Shown: piece by piece, positions 34,367 to 37,700 of the stretch | Numbering within the stretch: position 1 is the stretch's first letter | Layout of the letters: the number at the start of each line of letters is the position of its first letter | NCBI GenBank assembly: GCA_007695365.1 | Contig: REDV01000099.1 | Span: forward strand, 1-37,700 | Direction: 5' to 3' | Length of the DNA: 37,700 bases | From: Cryomorphaceae bacterium | GTDB lineage: Bacteria > Bacteroidota > Bacteroidia > Flavobacteriales_D > SKUL01 | Notes under the pieces: generated by a model | What the model was told of the DNA's origin: nothing | Database searches by the model: none | What the model saw: the letters and a program-made list of their open reading frames with translations, nothing else | Program-made: the position numbers and the translations under genes

Positions 34367-37300
34367 ATGAAACCACTACAACTCTTTTTCGCGCTGCTTT
34401 TCCTGAGTGGAACCGTATGCGCCCAACCCGGAATCTGGTTCTCAGGCCAGGTGACCTCACACCCCAATCAGGCATTCGACGTTATTCTTGCCGTTTACTC
34501 AGATCCGGTGGTGAGCACTACCCTCACCGTGGATGAAAACGGCGTGATCTCTCCAACCTTTGTAGAACTGCCTTCACCCCAGTGGACCGCCGCAGAAATC
34601 ATTTTCTCCAACTGCCAGGATGCCGTGGTTACCCACGTAATTCCCAACGATACAGTGCAGGATATGTACAACGTTTTCGTAACCTTCGACTACTGCTACA
34701 ACGCACCGATACCCGGCTGCACCGACCCCCAGGCCACCAACTACAATCCGGTGGCCACAATGGATGACGGTAGCTGCACCTACGAATGCGCCTTCAATGA
34801 ACTCACCCTCCAAATGACCGGTGGTGAAATGCTGCCCGACAGCGCAAACATTTTCTGGTTGTTTTTTGAGAACAACAGCATCCCCATCGCCGAAGGCCCA
34901 ACCTACGCAAACCAATCCCCGCAAACCATCTGTGCGCCCGACGGCTGTTACATGATGGCATTTGGCGCAGTTCCCTTTGGCTGGGACGGCGGCTACACCC
35001 TCTCCCTCAACGGGGTGGAAATCGTTTCCGGGGTGCTCGCAGGTGGGCAAGGCCCGCACACTGTGATTGTAGAAAGCGAATTGCTGGGCTGCGACCCCAA
35101 CAGCGCGGTTCCCGGTTGTACCGACCCGCTTGCCAACAACTACAACCCGCTTGCAACGGTGGACGATGGCAGTTGTGAATACAGCGATTGCGCCTTTACA
35201 CCGCTCACGCTGAGTATGACCGGTGGAGCAACCCTTGAAGATTCAGCCTACGTATATTGGTCGTTCTCGGTGGGCAACAGTGTGCCTGTGGCAATAGGAC
35301 CACACTATGTAAACGACACCACACATGCTATCTGTGCGCCCGATGGTTGCTACTTTTTGCACTTTGGTCCTGTACCCGAAGGTTGGGACGGTAGCTATTC
35401 CCTCTCCGCAAACGGGGTGGAAATCGCTTCCGGTGAACTGGCCGGTGGAGCAAGCCCGCAATCGGTTTCCGTTTTCTCAGATCTGCTCGGCTGCCCTCCA
35501 ACCGAAATCCCCGGCTGTACCGACCCCGCAGCCTACAACTTTCACCCCACTGCTACGGTGGACGATGGATCGTGTGAGTACCTTGACAACTGCACCTTAA
35601 ACCCGGTTCAATTGGTGATTGCCACGCAAATGTGGGCCAGTGAGGTTTCGTGGAATCTCGTGCTCGATGGCGAAACCATTCTCAGCGGAGGAGGCTATGA
35701 AGACTACTCAGGTTACGTGCACAACCTCTGCCTCACCGATGGCTGTTACCACCTTGAGATGTTCGACTCCTTTGGCGACGGCTGGAACGGTACAACCTAC
35801 ACGCTTCAGGACAGCCTTACCGGTGAAATTTACGCATCCGGAAGCCTCAATGCAGGCAGTAGCGGCATAGCACTCCTTCCCTTAAATGAAGAATGCGAAG
35901 TGGAATGTGGCGAGCTGTCATTTGAATTCATAACCTCCCCGGACTCCTTGCTGGGTTGTGTTGTGTTGACGGAAGCCTTCTACACGGGTGACGACCTCTC
36001 GGGCATTATTGAGTGGGATTTTGGCACCGGTTCTCCGCCGAACAACTGGTCAGGGTGGACGAGTGGATATCAATACAGCTTCAACGGAACGTACACCGTT
36101 TGTGTAACCTACACCACCGACTACTGCGTGTTGCAATACTGCGATGAATTTGTGGCCTCAGGCTGCGGAGGAACCCTGTTGGGCTGCACCGATCCCCTGG
36201 CACTCAACTACAACCCCAACGCCACCGCCGATGACGGTAGCTGTTTCTACGCCGATTCCTGCGCCACCAACACGGTGCTCTTTTCGCTCGAAACCGAACT
36301 CTGGGCACCCGAAATTTCATGGAGCCTGCTGCACAACGGCAATGAAGTGGCCTCGGGCGACAACTACCAGAACTTTATGACCTACACCGAGTGGCTCTGC
36401 CTGGAAGACGGCTGCTATACCCTGGTGATGCATGACTCCTGGGGCGACGGCTGGAACGGGGCACAGTACGAAATCACCCTCGGAAACGAGGTGCTCAGCG
36501 CAGGAACCCTCGACGACGGCAGCTTTGGATATGCTGAGTTCGACATCAATACCCTGAACTGCGAGCCCATCATTGCAGGTTGTACCGATCCCGAAGGAGA
36601 TAACTACAACCCCGATGCTATCCTCGACGACGGAAGCTGCACCTACGAAAACTGCAACCACAACGAATTGGTGCTCGAAATCAGCGTAAACACCACGAAT
36701 ACTGACACATCCTCTTTTGCGTGGATTTTTGGAGTCAACAACAGCGAACCTGCAGAATACGGGTACTTTTACGCCACCAGTGGCTCTCAAAGCTACGCCA
36801 TTTGCGCTCCCGACGGCTGCTATGGCTTGATTTTCTCGCCTGTGGACGAAGACTTTGAGGGGAGCTATACCCTGGTGATGAATGGTGCCGTGATTTCCTC
36901 AGGCGATTTTGACGGCGGCCAGTCGTTCTGGAACTTCCCCGTAGAGTTGGGCGACGATGTAGATTGCCCCACCTACGAATTTCCGGGTTGTATGGACCCC
37001 GCGGCGCTGAACTACAACCCCTACGCCAACGTGGACGACGGCACCTGCCAGTATATGTTTGGCTGCAACATTTACTTTGTGGTATCGCCCGACACCACCG
37101 GCGGCAACACCGTGTGGATTACGCCCTCGCCCAATATCTACAACGCCACTGAGTTGCTGTGGGACTTTGGCGACGGCAATACCAGCACCGACCTCTTCCC
37201 CATTCATACCTACAGCGGCGATGGTCCCTATTTGCTCTGCCTCACCGTAACGCTCGACGACCCCGACAACGCCGGTTTCTGCACCGTAACGTTCTGTGCC

Positions 37301-37654
37301 GAGCTCACCAACGAGATGATCAATCCGCCGGGCATGGGCGCGGGCTTTACCATCAATGTGGTAGATCCCGGAAACATTACCGGAACCGAGGAGCTTGCCA
37401 ATACCCTGGATATGAATCTATGGCCCAACCCCACGCGCGACATCACCACTGTGCAGTTCACGCTCAGCAGCCCCGACCTGGTGGCCCTGGAGTTGTACGA
37501 CGTATCCGGAAAGATGCTGCAGCAGCGCAGTTGGGCGGCCTCGGCGGGCGAGAACCTGCTTCAGCTTGACCTCGGCTCCCTGCCAGCGGGCATGTACCTG
37601 CTGCGCCTCACGGGCGACCAATACCAGCAAAGCGCCCGACTTGTAAAGCAATAA
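34367..37654 (+). CDS. T9SS-secreted repeat protein (GCTDP-type) with PKD-like domains
   Basis: The protein has 1095 residues with signal peptide MKPLQLFFALLFLSGTVCAQ. It contains six copies of the motif GCTDPxAxNYNPxAxxDDGSCxY, a Cys- and Asp-rich, probably calcium-binding, short repeat. Each is followed by a beta-sandwich unit with CAPDGCY or CLxDGCYxLxMxDSxGDGWNG blocks. Two PKD-like units are visible (IEWDFGTGSPPNNWSGW and LLWDFGDGNTSTDLFP). The last 80 residues are a type IX secretion sorting domain (NLWPNPTRDITTVQF ending LVKQ), so the protein is exported by T9SS and attached to or released from the cell surface. It is probably an adhesin-like protein. It follows the sigma/barrel pair by 57 nt. 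Confidence 0.92.
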   Translation: MKPLQLFFALLFLSGTVCAQPGIWFSGQVTSHPNQAFDVILAVYSDPVVSTTLTVDENGVISPTFVELPSPQWTAAEIIFSNCQDAVVTHVIPNDTVQDMYNVFVTFDYCYNAPIPGCTDPQATNYNPVATMDDGSCTYECAFNELTLQMTGGEMLPDSANIFWLFFENNSIPIAEGPTYANQSPQTICAPDGCYMMAFGAVPFGWDGGYTLSLNGVEIVSGVLAGGQGPHTVIVESELLGCDPNSAVPGCTDPLANNYNPLATVDDGSCEYSDCAFTPLTLSMTGGATLEDSAYVYWSFSVGNSVPVAIGPHYVNDTTHAICAPDGCYFLHFGPVPEGWDGSYSLSANGVEIASGELAGGASPQSVSVFSDLLGCPPTEIPGCTDPAAYNFHPTATVDDGSCEYLDNCTLNPVQLVIATQMWASEVSWNLVLDGETILSGGGYEDYSGYVHNLCLTDGCYHLEMFDSFGDGWNGTTYTLQDSLTGEIYASGSLNAGSSGIALLPLNEECEVECGELSFEFITSPDSLLGCVVLTEAFYTGDDLSGIIEWDFGTGSPPNNWSGWTSGYQYSFNGTYTVCVTYTTDYCVLQYCDEFVASGCGGTLLGCTDPLALNYNPNATADDGSCFYADSCATNTVLFSLETELWAPEISWSLLHNGNEVASGDNYQNFMTYTEWLCLEDGCYTLVMHDSWGDGWNGAQYEITLGNEVLSAGTLDDGSFGYAEFDINTLNCEPIIAGCTDPEGDNYNPDAILDDGSCTYENCNHNELVLEISVNTTNTDTSSFAWIFGVNNSEPAEYGYFYATSGSQSYAICAPDGCYGLIFSPVDEDFEGSYTLVMNGAVISSGDFDGGQSFWNFPVELGDDVDCPTYEFPGCMDPAALNYNPYANVDDGTCQYMFGCNIYFVVSPDTTGGNTVWITPSPNIYNATELLWDFGDGNTSTDLFPIHTYSGDGPYLLCLTVTLDDPDNAGFCTVTFCAELTNEMINPPGMGAGFTINVVDPGNITGTEELANTLDMNLWPNPTRDITTVQFTLSSPDLVALELYDVSGKMLQQRSWAASAGENLLQLDLGSLPAGMYLLRLTGDQYQQSARLVKQ
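34715..37054 (+). repeat. Six in-frame GCTDP...DDGSC repeats
   Basis: Copies run 34715-34783, 35114-35182, 35513-35581, 36182-36250, 36578-36646 and 36986-37054. Each is 69 nt (23 codons). Start-to-start distances are 133, 133, 223, 132 and 136 codons, so the unit is a domain of about 133 residues with a PKD-like insertion in the third interval. The nucleotide sequences differ, mostly at third positions, so the copies are old duplications. They are not CRISPR. Confidence 0.93.
37412..37651 (+). other. Type IX secretion sorting domain (Por-type CTD)
   Basis: The C-terminal 80 codons of the GCTDP protein encode LWPNPTRDITTVQF, then ALELYDVSGKMLQQ and LPAGMYLLRLTGD, ending LVKQ. This is the standard type A sorting domain pattern: NP near the start, ValSerGly in the middle and a Gly-x-Tyr strand near the end. 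It is cleaved during secretion in known members. Confidence 0.93.
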
Positions 37655-37700
37655 ACCCAAACCATTACCTACTACTCCTTAAGCCGGCCCTCCCCAACGA

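Noticed and set aside
34715-37054. Regularly spaced repeats as a CRISPR array
   Set aside because: The repeats are in frame, 69 nt, diverged at third codon positions and spaced 396-669 nt; they encode protein motifs.

Overview
The window looks like chromosomal DNA of a member of the Bacteroidota, most likely Flavobacteriales, of fairly high GC for that order; the family cannot be fixed from the sequence. The evidence is a type IX secretion (Por) sorting domain on a secreted repeat protein, Bacteroidota-type -7 boxes (TAnnTTTG and variants) upstream of many starts, few Shine-Dalgarno sites, and families typical of the phylum (DUF2141, DUF3108, DUF4301, M61 protease, TPR-SpoIIE protein). I see no tRNA, rRNA, IS element, prophage or CRISPR array. 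No gap between genes exceeds 300 bases.

Layout. 1-1556 (-): 5' part of a large exported surface protein, cut by the window edge. 1757-3001 (+): secreted TPR protein. 3029-4477 (-): AAA_14/DUF4143 ATPase. 4598-6508 (-): lipoprotein fusing HEAT-like repeats to a cyclophilin, divergent from an NAD-dependent epimerase (6612-7610). 7894-10609 (+): LES-like lipoprotein, MntP-like transporter, DUF3108 protein. 10624-14675 (-): sucB and sucA, overlapping in ATGA. 14747-16932 (-): M61 PDZ protease followed 2 nt later by a small unknown gene. 17172-18337 (+): DinB-like protein, a 51-residue protein coupled by ATGA overlap, and a DUF2141 protein. 18338-18573: intergenic segment with a candidate structured small RNA. 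18574-22915 (+): two overlapping amidohydrolase genes. 22967-23536 (+): NUMOD4/HNH/HTH protein. 23562-25812 (-): trpS and galE. 25893-27398 (+): DUF4301. 27522-28214 (-) and 28313-30259 (+): a lipoprotein divergent from a TPR-TM-SpoIIE phosphatase. 30491-37654 (+): lipoprotein, ECF sigma factor, TM/beta-barrel protein and T9SS-secreted repeat protein.

Working together. sucAB forms two of the three components of the 2-oxoglutarate dehydrogenase complex; E3 is not here. The amidohydrolase pair holds three amidohydrolase-like domains, only one of which keeps the metal ligands. The last 7 kb looks like a cell-surface module in which a sigma factor and a likely membrane-anchored regulator sit between a surface lipoprotein and a secreted adhesin-like protein. 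The most novel-looking items are the candidate small RNA at 18386-18520, this sigma/barrel surface module, the partly degenerate amidohydrolase trio, and a set of promoters so close to start codons that the mRNAs are probably leaderless. No complete undescribed system is proven by the sequence alone.
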